From Salminus brasiliensis (lineage: Eukaryota; Chordata; Actinopteri; Characiformes; Bryconidae): a DNA stretch of 64,000 nucleotides. Positions 33,926-47,345 of the stretch are shown in pieces; within the stretch, counting starts at the first letter, position 1; each line of letters begins with the position of its first letter. The notes below the pieces were generated by a model. It ran no database searches. It was not told where the DNA came from and was given only the letters and a program-made list of their open reading frames with translations. The DNA lies in contig NC_132879.1 of assembly GCF_030463535.1 (NCBI RefSeq), positions 32,793,925 to 32,857,924 on the forward strand, given 5' to 3'. The position numbers and the translations under genes are program-made.

Positions 33926-34325
33926 TTTTTTCCCTTTTTTCTTTGTGCTGTTTACAACATGCCACGGCTTTTAAGTGCTTCATATTTTACTAACTGTGTT
34001 TTCATGCTGCAATTTTCTTTAAATTTTCTTCAGAAAGTAATTGTGATAAACTGGTTACGACTCTTGAAATCTTCAGTAAAGTCGATGTACATATATAGTT
34101 CTGAGAAGGTCTGTATTATTTTGCAGAGGCAGTATCATAGCTTGTGAGTTTAATCTGAGGTGTGATCATTGCTTGTTGAAAACTTTACCCACTATCCGAC
34201 CAGGATGATTTGAAATATAGTCAACTATGGCCATTTTTTTGTTAGTGTTAGTTAAGAATAAGCTTGAATGTTTTTTTCAGTGCTTTTTGTTGTAGTCAGT
34301 TTGGTTTTAGATGGTGTGGGTATTA
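33926..34325 (+). repeat. Isolated U4 snRNA gene-derived unit (duplicate)
   Basis: Copy of 8700-9140 with about 45 bp lost between the spacer and the PSE (PSE at 34054-34071). Confidence 0.65.
34115..34245 (+). pseudogene. U4 snRNA-like gene, well-preserved copy
   Basis: Same body as 8930-9060. The only difference I noticed is ATGGCCATT for ATGGACATT near the Sm-site region, which is closer to the normal U4 GGCAATT. The PSE again begins about 60 bp upstream. Confidence 0.68.
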
Positions 34326-34344
34326 AGTTTACGTTCAGCTTTTT

Positions 34345-35265
34345 TCCACTTTCTAGCACTTATTTTTATATCTGTTTAGTCCTTTACTGCGTCATATGCT
34401 TACTAACTGCTTTTCCATTGTGTTTACAGTCTATTCCCACAGGTATATCAACAAACTAAACAAAAAGCCCAGTAGCAGTTTACCCCTACAACCAGCTTTA
34501 TTTCAGTGCCCAAATCAACTGCAAGCGGTAAGTCCCTGCTTTTTATGGCTGCTGCTGCTTTTTGACTGTATGAAGTGTGGCATGTTTAGTCTAGAGCCTT
34601 TTTCCACCGCTAGTGATAATGATCGTGTTTGTACTGAATGTGAGCTAGTTCACTCTTTGGTGGTTAAAGTGGAGCAGTTAGAGGTGAGCATCACGGCTTT
34701 ACTAAAGGATAGAGAGCCAGAGTCACTGACAGCAGCCCCGGATGCTTTAGGGAGAGCTAGCACCCCCCTCCACTCCGGAGTTAGCTAAGCTAAGGCTAAT
34801 GCTAGCGCTAAGACCAAAGCTAGCCCACCAGAACACCAAACAGGTTTACCCCTCAGTGAAACACCCGCTGAGGAGCCTGTTCAGCGTACTCTGCTCAGAG
34901 GAGACTCTGTTATCTGACACGTGAAGATAGCTCGTCCTTTAGAGGCTCCAGCAGAACCGTTAGCTGTTTACCAGGAGCCAGAGCGCCGGACATTAGCGCC
35001 CACCTTAAGCAGGTAGCTAACAGGAGATATTCGAGGGTAGTTATTCATGTAGGGGCAACGATATTCATCTGCGGCAGTCAGAAGTAAGTAAGGATAACAT
35101 TAAAGAGGGGGTTAAACTGGTCCAGACAATGTCTGATGTGGTCATTTGCTCTGGCCTTATCCCAATGAGGCGCGGCTCTGAGTCTTACAGCTGACTCACA
35201 GCGCTAAATCACTGGATGTTCAAGTGGTGTTCGGAAAATCATGTGGGCTTCATAGATAACTGCTT
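34345..35265 (+). mobile_element. L2/CR1-like LINE, ORF1 part (duplicate)
   Basis: Same SGNH-type ORF1 fragment as 9160-10080, with the one-base loss after HVGA also present. The loss therefore predates the block duplication. The right-hand piece of this element is absent from this block. Confidence 0.6.
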
Positions 35266-35291
35266 AGAGAGAGAGAGAGAGAGAGAGAGAG
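35266..35291. repeat. (GA)n tract, short allele
   Basis: About 26 bp of GA at the L2/inner-LINE junction, against 94 bp at 10081-10174. Confidence 0.9.
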
Positions 35292-38200
35292 TCGTGTTTA
35301 GTATGAGCTCTTGAAATTTCTACCTTTCTTCATTTTTAAAATGAGATAAATCACAGAAATCAAACTGATTATAATTATAATATCAACAAAACGTCATTTC
35401 AGTTTAAAAAGAATTTATTTGGATATAATTAGACAGAAAAACAAGCAAAAATAAGAATCAGAAGGAGAGCAGCTAGCAGAGCAGCAAGCAGCGTAGCCGT
35501 TAGCCGTTAGCAGTGGAAGCAGATTCAGCAGAAGCAGAATCAGCTCCAGAAAGAATCCAGAGGAAAACTGAACAGGGAGCTGTAGACCTGCTACACCCAC
35601 CGCTGAGACCAACCACACCCGACTAAACCAGGAGCAGAGACCAGACAGCCCCCACACCTGCGCCTCACACTGGGGTAAGAGACCCGCTCCCACAGAGCGA
35701 CAGAGTCACAGACCGGAGACCATCACCCTAAACTAAGGTCTGAACTCAGGTATGAAACTCTAGCTACAGAAGAGGAGAACGTGCTCAGATAGCGCTAACC
35801 CCGCTAAGTTTGCTAAAGCAGCTAATCTGGCAGTTACTGCGAGCCTCCTCTGATTGGTCAGCTGCTACAAAAACTGCTACAACCAATGAGAATGGCCTCA
35901 GCAGCAGCAGCTCCGCCTTCCCACATGTTTGACTTTCCCACAGACGCTGGATCAGAGAGCAGCAGACAGCAGCATAAACAGAGGCAGCAGAGAGAGAACC
36001 CTGAGACCCTGTTTAAAGACTGCAGCTCCATCAGAGGGAGAAACATCACCACCAACCTGCTCTTCTACACTGAGCACAGTCCAGCATGGCATTCGGCTCT
36101 GTGCAGATATTTCACACACACCACAAAGAGAGGCATCTGCAAGGGCCGCCAGTTATACATCTTTGAGGATGCAGAAAAAGATGCAGAGAACAGGCTCCTA
36201 ACAGTGAACCTGTACCAAAACGGCACAGTGATGGTGCAGGGGAGTGAAGACGCTCCTCTGAAATTTGAAATGGCTTTTCCCAGTCTCACAAACCTGGCCA
36301 ACCAAGAAAGAGCTGAAGCCCCCAGCACAGTCCCCAGCCCAACCCCCACACTTGAACAAACACCTGCTGAAGGGGAAACAGAGCCCCCCCACAACATTAC
36401 TGTAGATCACAGCCCTCGCTCAGTCAGCACTAAACAATGAACTGGCAAGGGTTCGAGACAACACACACAAAGAACTGGAACAAATTAAACAGGAACTGAA
36501 AACAGAAATTTGGAGCCTCAAGGAAGAGCTGCACCAGAAAGAACCTAAACACACAGATCCAGACACACACTGAGGAGCTGAACACTCCACTCACTGCCAG
36601 CCCCTCACAATCCAGACAGATTTAAAATCTCCCTGCTACACAGCAAGACCACCACAAGCCCTCGTCTGAGGGAGCAGCTGAGCAGCAGAGCAGCAGACCA
36701 GCCACCGTGGAGAAAGACACAGACATTGCCATTCTGATTGATTCAAACGCAAAATTCCTGCAGGAGGATTTACTCTTCCCAGGTCAGAAAACAGCAAAAA
36801 TATGGTGCCCAAAAATAAAAGATGCCCACAGAATTCTCTCTGATTCCAAACTTAACACTGCTAAATCTATCATTATCCACACTGGCACCAATGACCTCAG
36901 AACAGAGCAGGATAGGGTAGGAAGACTGATGTGCAGAGTAGCAGAGAGAGCTGCTGAGTCCTTTCCTAACACCAAAATCATTATCTCCACCCTCCTGCCC
37001 TGCAAAGACTTCCACCCAGCCACCATCCACAAGATCAACACAGACATCTCTAGAGGATGTGCCCTCATGCCTAATGTGCACCTGGCCCACCACTCTAACA
37101 TCACCCCCCACCATCTCTACGAACCATGTGCACATAAGCAAACACATGGTCAGAGAATTTGCCAGGACACTTAAAAATACTACACTTGGCAGACATTCCC
37201 ACTCAACACAGGAACACAGAGGAATGGTTCCCAAGACCACAACACAGCTTCAGGCACGCAGCCATCAGCCCTACCATCCACAAACACCTCCTGAGAGCCC
37301 GACACCTACCTGGACAGCATAATTCTCCTCACACCCTGCCAACTGGACCAGCCTACCGGGTCACACCGTCCAGACCAGCACAACGCCCCCCTCCAACCAG
37401 ACCAGCTCATGTATTACCAGCAACGGACCAGCACAACGCCCCCCTCCAACCAGACCAGTGCACCGGCCCCACCCTGAACATGCACCCCGAGCAGCCCCCC
37501 TCACTCAGGACAGGGCCCTACAGCAGCAACGCAGCTATGCAGAGGTCCTTCGTACTCCACAGAGCTCTACACAGATGGGTGAAATCAAACAGTTGCTACA
37601 GTACATCTGTGCAAAACTCCCATAGCTCATATATGCAGCACACTTACAGTCACTACTTCAATCTTTTTCATTATAAAATGAACTTGTAGTGGACTTCTTG
37701 TTTTGTTTTTGAATGCATTTATTTATTTTCCCCAATATATTCAGTATTAATAGATTTCTTTATTTATCTCATTTTAATCAGAAAAGGAGATTTACTATTA
37801 ACATGGCTTCACTCTCAATTAGCATAGAACATTCAAGGTTTAAAATCATCAACATTTGGGTTTAAAAATCTAGATGAAGACTTTCAAAACAATATCAAAA
37901 ACACTGATCTTCTAATACTGCAGGAGACTTGGTGTAGGACTGATACGACCACTCACTGTCCCCAAGGCCACAGAGAGATCATCATCCCTTCCCAAAAACT
38001 GAACTCAGTGCGTCAGGGCAGAGACTCGGGAGGAATAATCATATGGTACAAAGAAAACCTACACAGTTTTTTAGACACATTGAAAATTGGAAGATTTTAC
38101 ATTTGGCTTAAAATAAAAAAGGCATTATTATCTCTGAAAAAAGATCTGTTTCTCTGTGCCATATATATTCCTCCAACAGAGTCCCCTTACTGCCCTGAGG

Positions 38201-39963
38201 AGATGTTCCCAGAGCTAGGAAAGGAAATATGCCATTTCCAGGCGCAGGGAAACGTGCTGATTTGTGGGGACTTCAATGCTAGAACTGGAACACAGCCTGA
38301 TTATATTAATATAAAAAATGACAAATACATTAACAATAATATGCCATCCATTACTAATAACCCTTCTTATGCCCATAGAAACAATCAAGATTGCACGGTC
38401 AACAAAAGTGGTAAAGACCTCCTGCAGCTCTGTCAAAGCCTGGGTCTGTACATCGTCAAAGGTAGGTTACGAGGGGACACTTTAGGAAGGTATACATTTT
38501 GCTCACCTCTTGGGAATTGTACAGTAGATTACATCATAACAGATTTAGACCCTTTCTCTCTCAGCGCATTCACTGTAAAAACACTAACCCCTTTGTCTGA
38601 TCACAGCCAAATCACTGTGTTCATTAAAAGGGCAGAAAATAACAGCAGTGCACACACACAGCCCAGTTAGCTGTACAACAGGTCCGGAGACCATACAGAT
38701 GGGCCCAAAACAGCACAGAAGAGTTCCAGAAAGCAGCTGCAAACCAAGAAATTCAGACACTTTTAGACTCCTTTCTGGACACCACATATGTTCCCAGTAA
38801 AGAAGGAATCAATCTGGCAGTAAGAAATATGAGTATGATTTTTGACAAAACAGCTAAAAAAGCACAATTAAAAAATAGAAACAGATCAAAACCCAAACTC
38901 AAAAAAGAAGACAATTGGTTTGATCAGGAGTGCCAAAACATGAGAAAAGAACTTCGAAATTTATCAAATCAGAAACACAGAAATCCAAACAATGCACACA
39001 TACGCCTTCTTTACTGTGAAACACTAAAGAATTATAAACATACACTCAGAACCAAAAAAGCTCTATATACATACAAGCAACTATCACTACTTGATTCAAT
39101 AAATACAAATAGATTCTGGAATAATTGGAATAAACTTAAAAAGAAAGATTATGAAGAACTAGCCATACAAAATGGAGATACATGGACAAACCACTTCCAA
39201 ACACTGTTTAAAAAAATAGAATTTGACCCAAATTCAGAACAAAGCAAGATAAACAGAAAACTAGAAAAAATAGAAATAGCAATTAAAAACAATCAAAATC
39301 CTTTAGACTTCTCAATTACTAAACAGGAGCCCAAAGACAAAATTAAAAAACTAAAACCAAATAAAGCATCTGGACCCGATGGCTTCCTGAATGAGACGCT
39401 ACAATGTACCAGTTCAAAATTTAATTAGGCCATTTTAAAACTGTTCAATTTAGTTCTGAGTGTACGTCACTTCCCTGAAACCTGGAACCATGGACTGATA
39501 ACACCAATCTTTAAAAATGGAGATAAATTTGACCCTAATAATTACTGAGGCATCTGTGTGAACAGTAATTTGGGGAAGCTAATGTGCAGCATCTTAAATT
39601 CTAGAATCTTAAACTTCCTTATAAAGCACAGTGTCTTGAATAGAAGTCAAATTGGGTTTTTACCAAATCACCGCACCACTGATCATACTTACACCCGACA
39701 CACCTATGTTGAAAAACATCAATATAAAACCAGAATATTTGCCTGTTTTATTGACTTTAAAAAAGCATTTGATTCTATTTGGCACCAAGGATTCTTTTAC
39801 AGACTTCTAGAAAGTGATGTAGGGGGTAAAACATATGATCTCATTAAATCAATGTACACAGGAAACAGGTGTGGAATTGAAAGGTTTCACTGTTTAAGCC
39901 AAACCCTATTCATATTCCCCATTTATATTAATGAACTGGCCAAAATACTAGAGGAGTCTACAG
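35292..39963 (+). mobile_element. Inner LINE, second copy, 3' truncated at the K4 promoter
   Basis: Pieces in order: ORF1 35886-36440 (coiled coil mostly deleted), SGNH domain 36707-37174, Pro-rich tail to 37689, endonuclease 37803-38670 (ICGDFNARTG, LSDHSQI), RT from 38829 with FACFIDFKKAFDSIWHQGF uninterrupted at 39738-39794, ending in NIYINELAKILEES-type sequence at 39963. There it joins the K4 promoter. The YADD block and everything downstream are lost. No Rex1-like insertion is present. Confidence 0.65.
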
Positions 39964-40348
39964 TCCAATGCAATGTGCTTCATGTGTTGCTAAGGTAACT
40001 GAAGGGGCATAGCACTGTACACAGCACTGTGTGTCCATACAGTCCTATACAGCCAATTAAGAGACTGACCTCAGTGACCCGAGTCCTCCTCCATTGTGAG
40101 GTCATGTCGATGACATCACAGAGCCTATAAAAAGGCAGGTTCCCCCTCACTGGCTCAGTTCGGATTCAGCAGCTCGGGAGATGCTTCATTCCTGCGTTCA
40201 CACTGACACCATTTAGCTGATTTAGTCTAGAACCGTCTTATCTAGAACCATAAAGAGGTTCTACATTTGCTTGGAATATACAGGGAACAGTCCTTACAAC
40301 CTTCTTAACCTTCTGACTTTTATTTCCTCTTTCCATCTACAGGGGAAA
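39964..40348 (+). promoter_or_regulatory. K4 promoter, truncated 5' flank
   Basis: Only about 385 bp of kinase 5' flank remain. TGACATCA at 40111-40118 and TATAAAAAGG at 40126-40135 are intact. The upstream part shared by the other genes (CTGATTTTACTGACTGCAG and beyond) is gone, replaced by LINE RT sequence. Confidence 0.65.
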
Positions 40349-42129
40349 ATGCAAACCAAAGAAGTCCTGAGGAGTTTGGGCTACGAGGTGGTGGATTTCA
40401 TTGGTAAAGGGAGTTACGGTGAGGTTAAGCTGGCCACATCTCAAAGGCACTCCAACCATGTGGCCATCAAAATAATGCACCGCAGGCTGGCATCACATAT
40501 TTTTGTCTCTAAACTTCTGCCCCGGGAACTGGCCATTCTGAAAAGAGTAAAGCACCCTCACATTGTTCAGGTGCATGAAATCTTTGAGATGCCAAACGGA
40601 CAGGTGTTTATTGTGATGGAGGCTGCCGCAATGGATCTTCAACAGAAGATCTGGGAGCTCGGCCGCATTCCCATTGGCCAAGCAAAAATGTGGTTCTCAC
40701 AGCTGCTCAGCGCTGTGGCCTATCTACATCAGCAGAACATTGTCCATCGTGATCTTAAATGTAAAAACGTTCTGCTGACTGCTAACGACCAAGTCAAATT
40801 AACTGACTTTGGTTTAGGCCGTTTTTCAAGGGGCTTTCCTGACTTAAGCAAGACCTATTATTGCACTCCCGAGTATGGTGCACCTGAGGTGCTTTTGGAA
40901 AAACCCTATGATCCAAAAAAAAGTGACGTGTGGAGTCTAGGTATTATCTTTTACTCCATGGTCACCGGATCTACACCCTTCAAAGTTAACAGTTTGAAGA
41001 GTCTCCTACGTGTCCAGCGAGAACCCTTGGTGTTCCCACGTAGGCTCACAGTGGAGGAGCCCTGTCGGGCCTTCATATCTTATATGCTGCAATACGACCC
41101 CTCCACTCGGCCATCTGTGACAGAGGTGGCACAGCACCCTTGGCTGCAGCCGAGGCAGGAACGGTAAGTAAACCACTGTGCAGGTATACATACATGAAGA
41201 ACATTTTGAATGGGTCACTCAAAGTAAAGAGCTGTTTTGCAAATAGGTAACATACAGTATTAGTTCACTAACGATAAGTACACTAACACATTGCTTCTGT
41301 ACTGTCTCCAGGGTTATTGGCAGGTTTGTGGTGGTGCCCGTTGAGGATCTGTGTCCAGACGTCAACCCACTTGAAACGTCAGAGGAAGAGTCTCAGTCTT
41401 CCTTCTCTTTGAACAGTAACATAGACAGTATATCATCTTCTGCCTCTGAAAATGGGCTGGTGTTTTTCAGCACTCCTCAGTCGACAGAGGAAGAGTCTCC
41501 GTCTTCTTCTTTAAGCAGAGACGTAGACGTTCTCTCATCTCATGGTGTCAGATGCGAGACTCTGATGCCTGAGCAGAAAGGCGACAGCAATGGAGCTGGT
41601 GCAAGTCTGACTTGCCAAAGGGTAGAGGCTGTGGAGGAGCACTATGGTTGCGTTAGCTGTAGTCCTGTTTGTGCTGCTATTAAAAGGGCAGCTAATGCTT
41701 ATGTCAAGGCACCAATTCTCAGAGCCTCCCGGTCACTCCGACGGAGGATGAGGAAGTTATTCAGCGTTAACTCTGTGGTCCATGACACCACCTCTATTTC
41801 CCAGCAGAGTGCTCCTCATTCTGCTTCCCCTTCAGATGCTCATGCTTGTTTGTGTTCTGAGCAGAGACTCAAGGATGTGACTGTAGATGTCCCTCTCCAT
41901 GGGCTAGTGGTGGAGACAGCATCTGTTCTCCCACAGCCCACAGTATGGAAAGGAACCAGGAGGCTGAGGTTCCCTAAATTTAAGGTATGTTAGGCAAGTG
42001 TTGAGCGATCGTCACAGCCTCAGATTTTATACTTTAAATATTTGCTAGAAATGTTTCAGTTGATTCATATGTGTCATTTTGTCTCGCCAACAGATCCTGA
42101 AGAAGACGAAGATGATTCACCCATTGTAG
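40349..42129 (+). CDS. K4: TSSK-like serine/threonine protein kinase, three exons
   Basis: Exons are 40349-41163, 41312-41984 and 42094-42129, giving 507 residues. The catalytic set is complete. It shares with K5 and K6 a Leu in RRLTVEEP (Ile in K1-K3) and Ser423 in the exon 2 basic patch (RKLFSVN, where K1-K3 have RKLFRVN); the encoded protein is identical to K5 and K6. Exon 2 otherwise resembles K2 (DAHACLC, TVWKG). The leader before the ATG is of the long K1-K4 type ending CTACAGGGGAAA. Confidence 0.82.
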
Positions 42130-42160
42130 ACATCTAGCACGGCCCTGGTGATAACATACT

Positions 42161-43979
42161 ACCTTTACACAATTTATTGGTCATTTATACGTTGTTTTGA
42201 CCAGAGGAGGATGGGTCCCCCTAGTGAGTCTTGGTTCCTCCCAAGGTTTCTTCCTCCAGCTCTGAGGGAGTTTTTCCTTGCCACTGTCGCCTTTGGCTTG
42301 CTCACTTGGGGTTCATGTTGTATTTATTTATTTTTATTTGTCCTATTTCCGGATTTTTGTAAAGCTGCGTTGCACCATGAGGTTGTAAAAAGCGACATAC
42401 ACATCATTTGGAGTTGACTTGTTATGTAAGGGGTAGGAGGGACACTGTCTAAACTGATTGAGATGCCTCTGTAATGTTGCATGGACCTCAGGAACAGTGC
42501 CTCTGGACTGGCAATCCAAGGTTGTGGTCCTCATTAAGAAAGTGAACCAGAGAGTGTGTGGAAACTTTTGAAGCATCACACCTCGGTTTCCCTCTAGAAA
42601 GTTTATGCCAGGGTAGTGCAAAGATGAGACTCAGGAGGAGAAATGCAGATTCTGTCCTGACCATGAAATTTTGGACCAGCTCTTCACTCTCTTTTGGATA
42701 GTTGAGGAGACATGGGAGTTCAGCAGTCCTGTCTACATGTTTTGTGGACTTGAAGGCTCATGACCATGTTCTCTGAGACATCTTGTGAGAAGTGCTCTAG
42801 GTGCATGGGATGCAAGGGTCGGTGATGCGAGCTGTGCAGTCCTTGTACTCACTGAGTCAGAGCTGTGTCCATATTTTCAGCACTAAGTAAAGCTTGTTGA
42901 GTGTTGCCGTTGGTCTTTGTCAGGGCTGTGCCATGTGTCTGCTCCTGTTTGTGATATTCATAGACGGGACAGCAAGGCGTAGCCAGGGGCAGGATGGTCT
43001 ACGGGGGCCTTCAACGCACACTTGACTAGTTTGTAGCTAAGTGTATAGCGGTTGGTATGAGAATCAGCACCTTCAAGTCTGAGGCCACAGTGGTATCCCA
43101 CTCACCTTTCATGACCCAGGACTTGCTAGAGGGATTGTATCTTATAGTATCTTATCTTAAGAATTAAATAGGGGTGTGAATCTCTCTGTGTCAGGCGATT
43201 TGATTCAATTCTGATTTTTGAGGTCACGATTCAATTCAGAAACAATTTTTGATTCAGGAACCATTTTTCAATTTAAATGGTCTTTAAATTTGATTTAAAT
43301 TAAGTGATTGACGAAGAAGAAATGACATTGTTGTCATGGTGGGTCAGGCCAGACACAGAGGGATGAACACTCCCAGACATGGGTGCAATGCAAGTACTTT
43401 AATAACACAATAGAAAATCATACAAAGAGCAAACTAAAGCAAACAAAGCAGCAACTAACGAGAATAAACAGGAAAACAACGTAAACTCGACAAACTAGAG
43501 GGCGAACACAAAGCACACCTGAGACCGGGGGGCTCTAGGAGCTGAGCTAGATGAGCAGGGCAGGGAACAGGGGGAACCAGCCGCAGAACCAAAAACGGCT
43601 AGGCCGACCAAACCTGGCAACGCAGTGTGGAAAAGGGTCGCCTAGCTGGAGCGAGGGTCGTGGGTATAAGGTGGGAGTGAGCGAAAGCATCTCGCTAAAC
43701 ACATGAACATGAAACACGACACTGAACCGACACAATGAACCAAACATGAACCAAACACACATGAACGCAACTGAACCAGAACCGAGTCACTGAATAGATA
43801 CAAGAACAGAAACATAACAAAAAGACCTTAAGTGGGCGGCGGCTCGGAATCGCTGCATTCTTGCAAGTAGAAAATGGAGCACTTTGCTTTATTATTTTGA
43901 AGTTTACTTTAGTCTGTTTATGTTCAAAACGGAAAATAAAAAATGTAGTTAATTATGTATTTCAGTGTATTGTGGTTAT

Positions 43980-44011
<32 letters not shown>
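42161..44011. repeat. K4 3' flank repeat train
   Basis: Teleost module 42161-42411, RTE-like fragment 42458-43130, AT-rich 43150-43331, LTR-like 43332-43857 (526 bp) and (TG)n 43982-44011. Confidence 0.5.
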
Positions 44012-44015
<4 letters not shown>

Positions 44016-44210
44016 GTGTATAGCTATGTTCTTTGTTTAAACTCTGTCACTGATAAAGTGGAGATATACATTTTTTACATTATAAATATAAAATTATTTT
44101 ATATATATCACATATATCAACAATGTGAACCATACAGCTGTAGCCTATAAGTGCTGTGTGGTTTTGCAGAATTCATGTGTCAATGGCATTGGGGGCCAGA
44201 AAATATGGTT

Positions 44211-45012
44211 TCAGAATCAGAAATACTTTATTAATCCTAGTAGTGAAACTGCAGTTGCCATAGTTGCAGCGGTTTGTGTAAGAATAAACACTCTATAAAG
44301 TTTAAAACAAAAACAGAAAAATAAGGTTTATAATATATATTATATGATATGACATATATTATGATATGATTAAATGGTATTTATAGTATGAATATAGTTT
44401 TATGAATAAAAGCAAAGTGACAATAACTGTGATAATAAATATGGAACAGACCATATGAAACATTTTGAATTACTGCACCTCTGAGTTATTTCACAGATAT
44501 TAAAATGAATTGCATTACTATTATTATTGCACATATGAACAGTATAATCATAGAACTGCACAGATGAACCATAGTGTCACACATTGAGGGAGGAGTTATA
44601 GAGTTTGATGAGCACAGGTAAGAATGACCCCCTGTGGCGCTCTGTGGTGCATTTTGGTGGACTGAGTTTTGTACTGACTGTGCTCCAGTGTCTCAACACC
44701 GTGTTGTAAAGTGGGTGGGAGCCATCAGTGTTCTTAGCCCTGTTTGTAGTTCTCCACAGTGTCCACACTGACCCCACTGACGGACACAGGGGTCATCGGT
44801 GCCTTGTCTCTTCTCAGGTCCACCAATAGTTCTTTGGTCACATTGAGATGCAGATGGTTTAGCTCACACCATGTGACAAAGTTCTTCATCGTCACCAAAT
44901 CCTCATCCTCATCACTTCTGTAAAAGAGTGTAGAAGAAGAGAGAGAGAGAGAGGATAGGTCCCTACGAGGCTCCAATGTTGCTGACCACTCTGTCCGACA
45001 CACAGTTCTGCA
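44211..45012 (-). mobile_element. Rex1-like LINE RT fragment
   Basis: Copy of the fragment after K2 (minus-strand frames 44734-45003 and 44577-44777). Confidence 0.62.
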
Positions 45013-45452
45013 GTCTTTTTTTTAAGGGGCTACACTTGTCTTTGTTGGTTTCTTTAATCAAGGCAGGTTTTTTGGCAGTTGGGTTCTTTGCGTTCTTTCT
45101 CATTCAGTGGGTGAGAAACTAGTAACTTGGTGTTGAGTTGTTGAGTTGTTTTTAAATTTTTACCCATAGTTACAATCACATTTTATTCTCAAAGGTTTCT
45201 TGCTTTGTGGTAGTAAGATTTTCGTAATGCGTCCAGATTTTGTCGTCCATCGAAACACCGCCTTCAAAATGCAAAAATACCCATAATGCCTTTTTCTTTT
45301 GCTGTTTACAACATGCCATGGCTTTTAAGTGCTTCACATTTTACTAATTGTGTTTTCTTGCTGCTATTTTCTTAGAATGTTCTTGTACAATAATAGTATG
45401 TTGGTATAATATTTTTGTAAATAATTTAGAAATTAATTGCAAATATAAATAT

Positions 45453-46082
45453 ATTACCCGGCGAGGCCTGTGCCCCCTCGACACGCAGTACTTCAACAAG
45501 TTCAAACCAGGCCTCATCCACTTGGACTGAAACTGAAACTTCAGGTATGACTGATGAAGAAATCAAGTCAGATATCCTAGCCTCACTGAGGGAAGATATA
45601 TCCAAAATAATAAGGCAAGAATTGGAGTGTGTGTTTACTGACAATTTTAATGCTCTACAAAGTGAGTTGATGTGGCGGGAGGTCTGTTGACATGGTCTGA
45701 CGAAGTGATTACTGACTGCTGAAACTTGCCTTAAAAGCCAAGTTGAAACCCTTAAAGAAAAGAATGATGATTAGAGGGCAGAATGAGAAGGGGGAATGTT
45801 TGAATAGTTGGCGGGGGGTCTTAACTGTGTCTTGTCACAGCACATGGACAGACAACCCGAATCGAAAGCCCCCCTCCCTAAAATGAGTAAGATGCTTAGA
45901 CATCAATCTTTTGAACTGGGTCTTGTTGATTTGTTGAGAAGTAAATTCACAAGACACAGAGACTTTACACACTATTCATGTACAACTGCATCCTATTCCA
46001 GGATTGACTATTTTTGAACCCCCAAATTAGAGTTACATGGGGTAATAGACATTATGATACCTCTTATACTCTTTATTTAACT
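45453..46082 (+). mobile_element. L1/Tx1-like LINE fragment
   Basis: Copy of 24011-24640 with the same internal deletion (MTDEEIKSDILASL near 45547; YSRIDYF ending at 46014). Confidence 0.58.
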
Positions 46083-46598
46083 CACTTTTTTTATTTCCTA
46101 ATGCAAACTGGAAGAAGGAAAAAATGCTATGTATGGAAACATTCTGTCTTATGACTTTAAAAAAATCTTCTGTATTTTTATCACAGATTTTTTGGCAGTT
46201 TGGTTTTAGGTTGTGTAACTTTCTGTTTAGGTTCAGCTTTTGAGCTTTGCGTTCTGTCTCATGCAGTGGGTGAGAAACTAGTAACTTGGTGGTGATTTGT
46301 TTTAAGGCTTCCTTGCTTTGCCGCCTTCACAATGCAAAAATACCCATAATGCCTTTTCCTTTTGCTGTTTAAAACATGCCATGGCATTTAAGTGCTTCAT
46401 ATTTGGATAATTGTGTTTTCTTGCATGTATTTGCTTTGAATGTTCTAGTACAATAATAGTATGTTTGTATAACGCAGTTCATAATTCAGAAAGTAAGTGT
46501 GATAAACTGGTTACCATTGTTGAAATCTGAAGTAAAGTAGGTGTACATATATACTTCTGAAAAGGGTCAGCGTTGTTTTGTTTTTTTTTGTTTTTTTT

Positions 46599-46730
46599 GT
46601 AAAAGCATTATCAAAGCTGTTGAGTTTAATTCTGTGTGTGTTCATTACTGGTAAAAAGATCTACCCAATACCCCACCATGCTGATTTGAAATATAATCAA
46701 CCATGGCATTGTTTTCTTTTTATACAGAAT
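46599..46730 (+). pseudogene. U4 snRNA-like pseudogene 1 of K4-K5 array
   Basis: Copy of 25159-25290. The central CCCAATACCCCACCATG is kept. Confidence 0.63.
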
Positions 46731-47212
46731 TAAAAGATTGTTTTAAGAATAAGCTTGAATTTTGTTTCAGTATTATCTGTTGCAGTCAAGACAATTTGTT
46801 TGGCAGTAGGTTCAGCTTTGTGTTTCATCTCATCAAGTGGGTAAGAGACTATTAACTTGGTGGTGAGTTGTTTTAAGACTGTTTTTATTGTTTTTTTTTA
46901 TTTTTGCCCATAGTTACAAACACATTTTTTCCTCAAGGGACCCTTGCTTTGTTGTGTTAAGATTCACGTAATGTGTCCGGATTTTGTTATCATTTGTAAC
47001 GCCACCTTCACAATGCAAAAATACCCATAATGCTTTTTCCTTTTGCAACATCCCATGCCTTTCTTGTGCTTCATATTTTACTAATTGTGTTTTATTGCTG
47101 TTATTTTCTTAAAATGTTCTTGTACAATAGTAGTATGTTGGTATAATGCAATTATACCATTCTTGAAATCCTCTGTAAAGTAGGTGTACATGTATAGTTC
47201 TAAGAAAAGCAA

Positions 47213-47345
47213 GCTTTCTTTTGCAGCGGCTTTATATAATCTGTGAGAGTAATCTGAGGTATGGTAATACCTTGTTCAAAACTTTACCCAAAACCTTCCC
47301 ACCCTTAATTGAAATATATTGTGTCATGGCAAATTGTGTTAGTTT
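47213..47345 (+). pseudogene. U4 snRNA-like pseudogene 2 of K4-K5 array
   Basis: TTTTGCAGCGGC, AATCTGAGGTATGGTAATACC, TTCAAAACTTTACCCA, then GAAATATATTGTGTCATGGC. PSE at 47154, 58 bp upstream; distal element at 47013. The promoter spacing of this copy is almost canonical, but the body has many substitutions. Confidence 0.62.
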
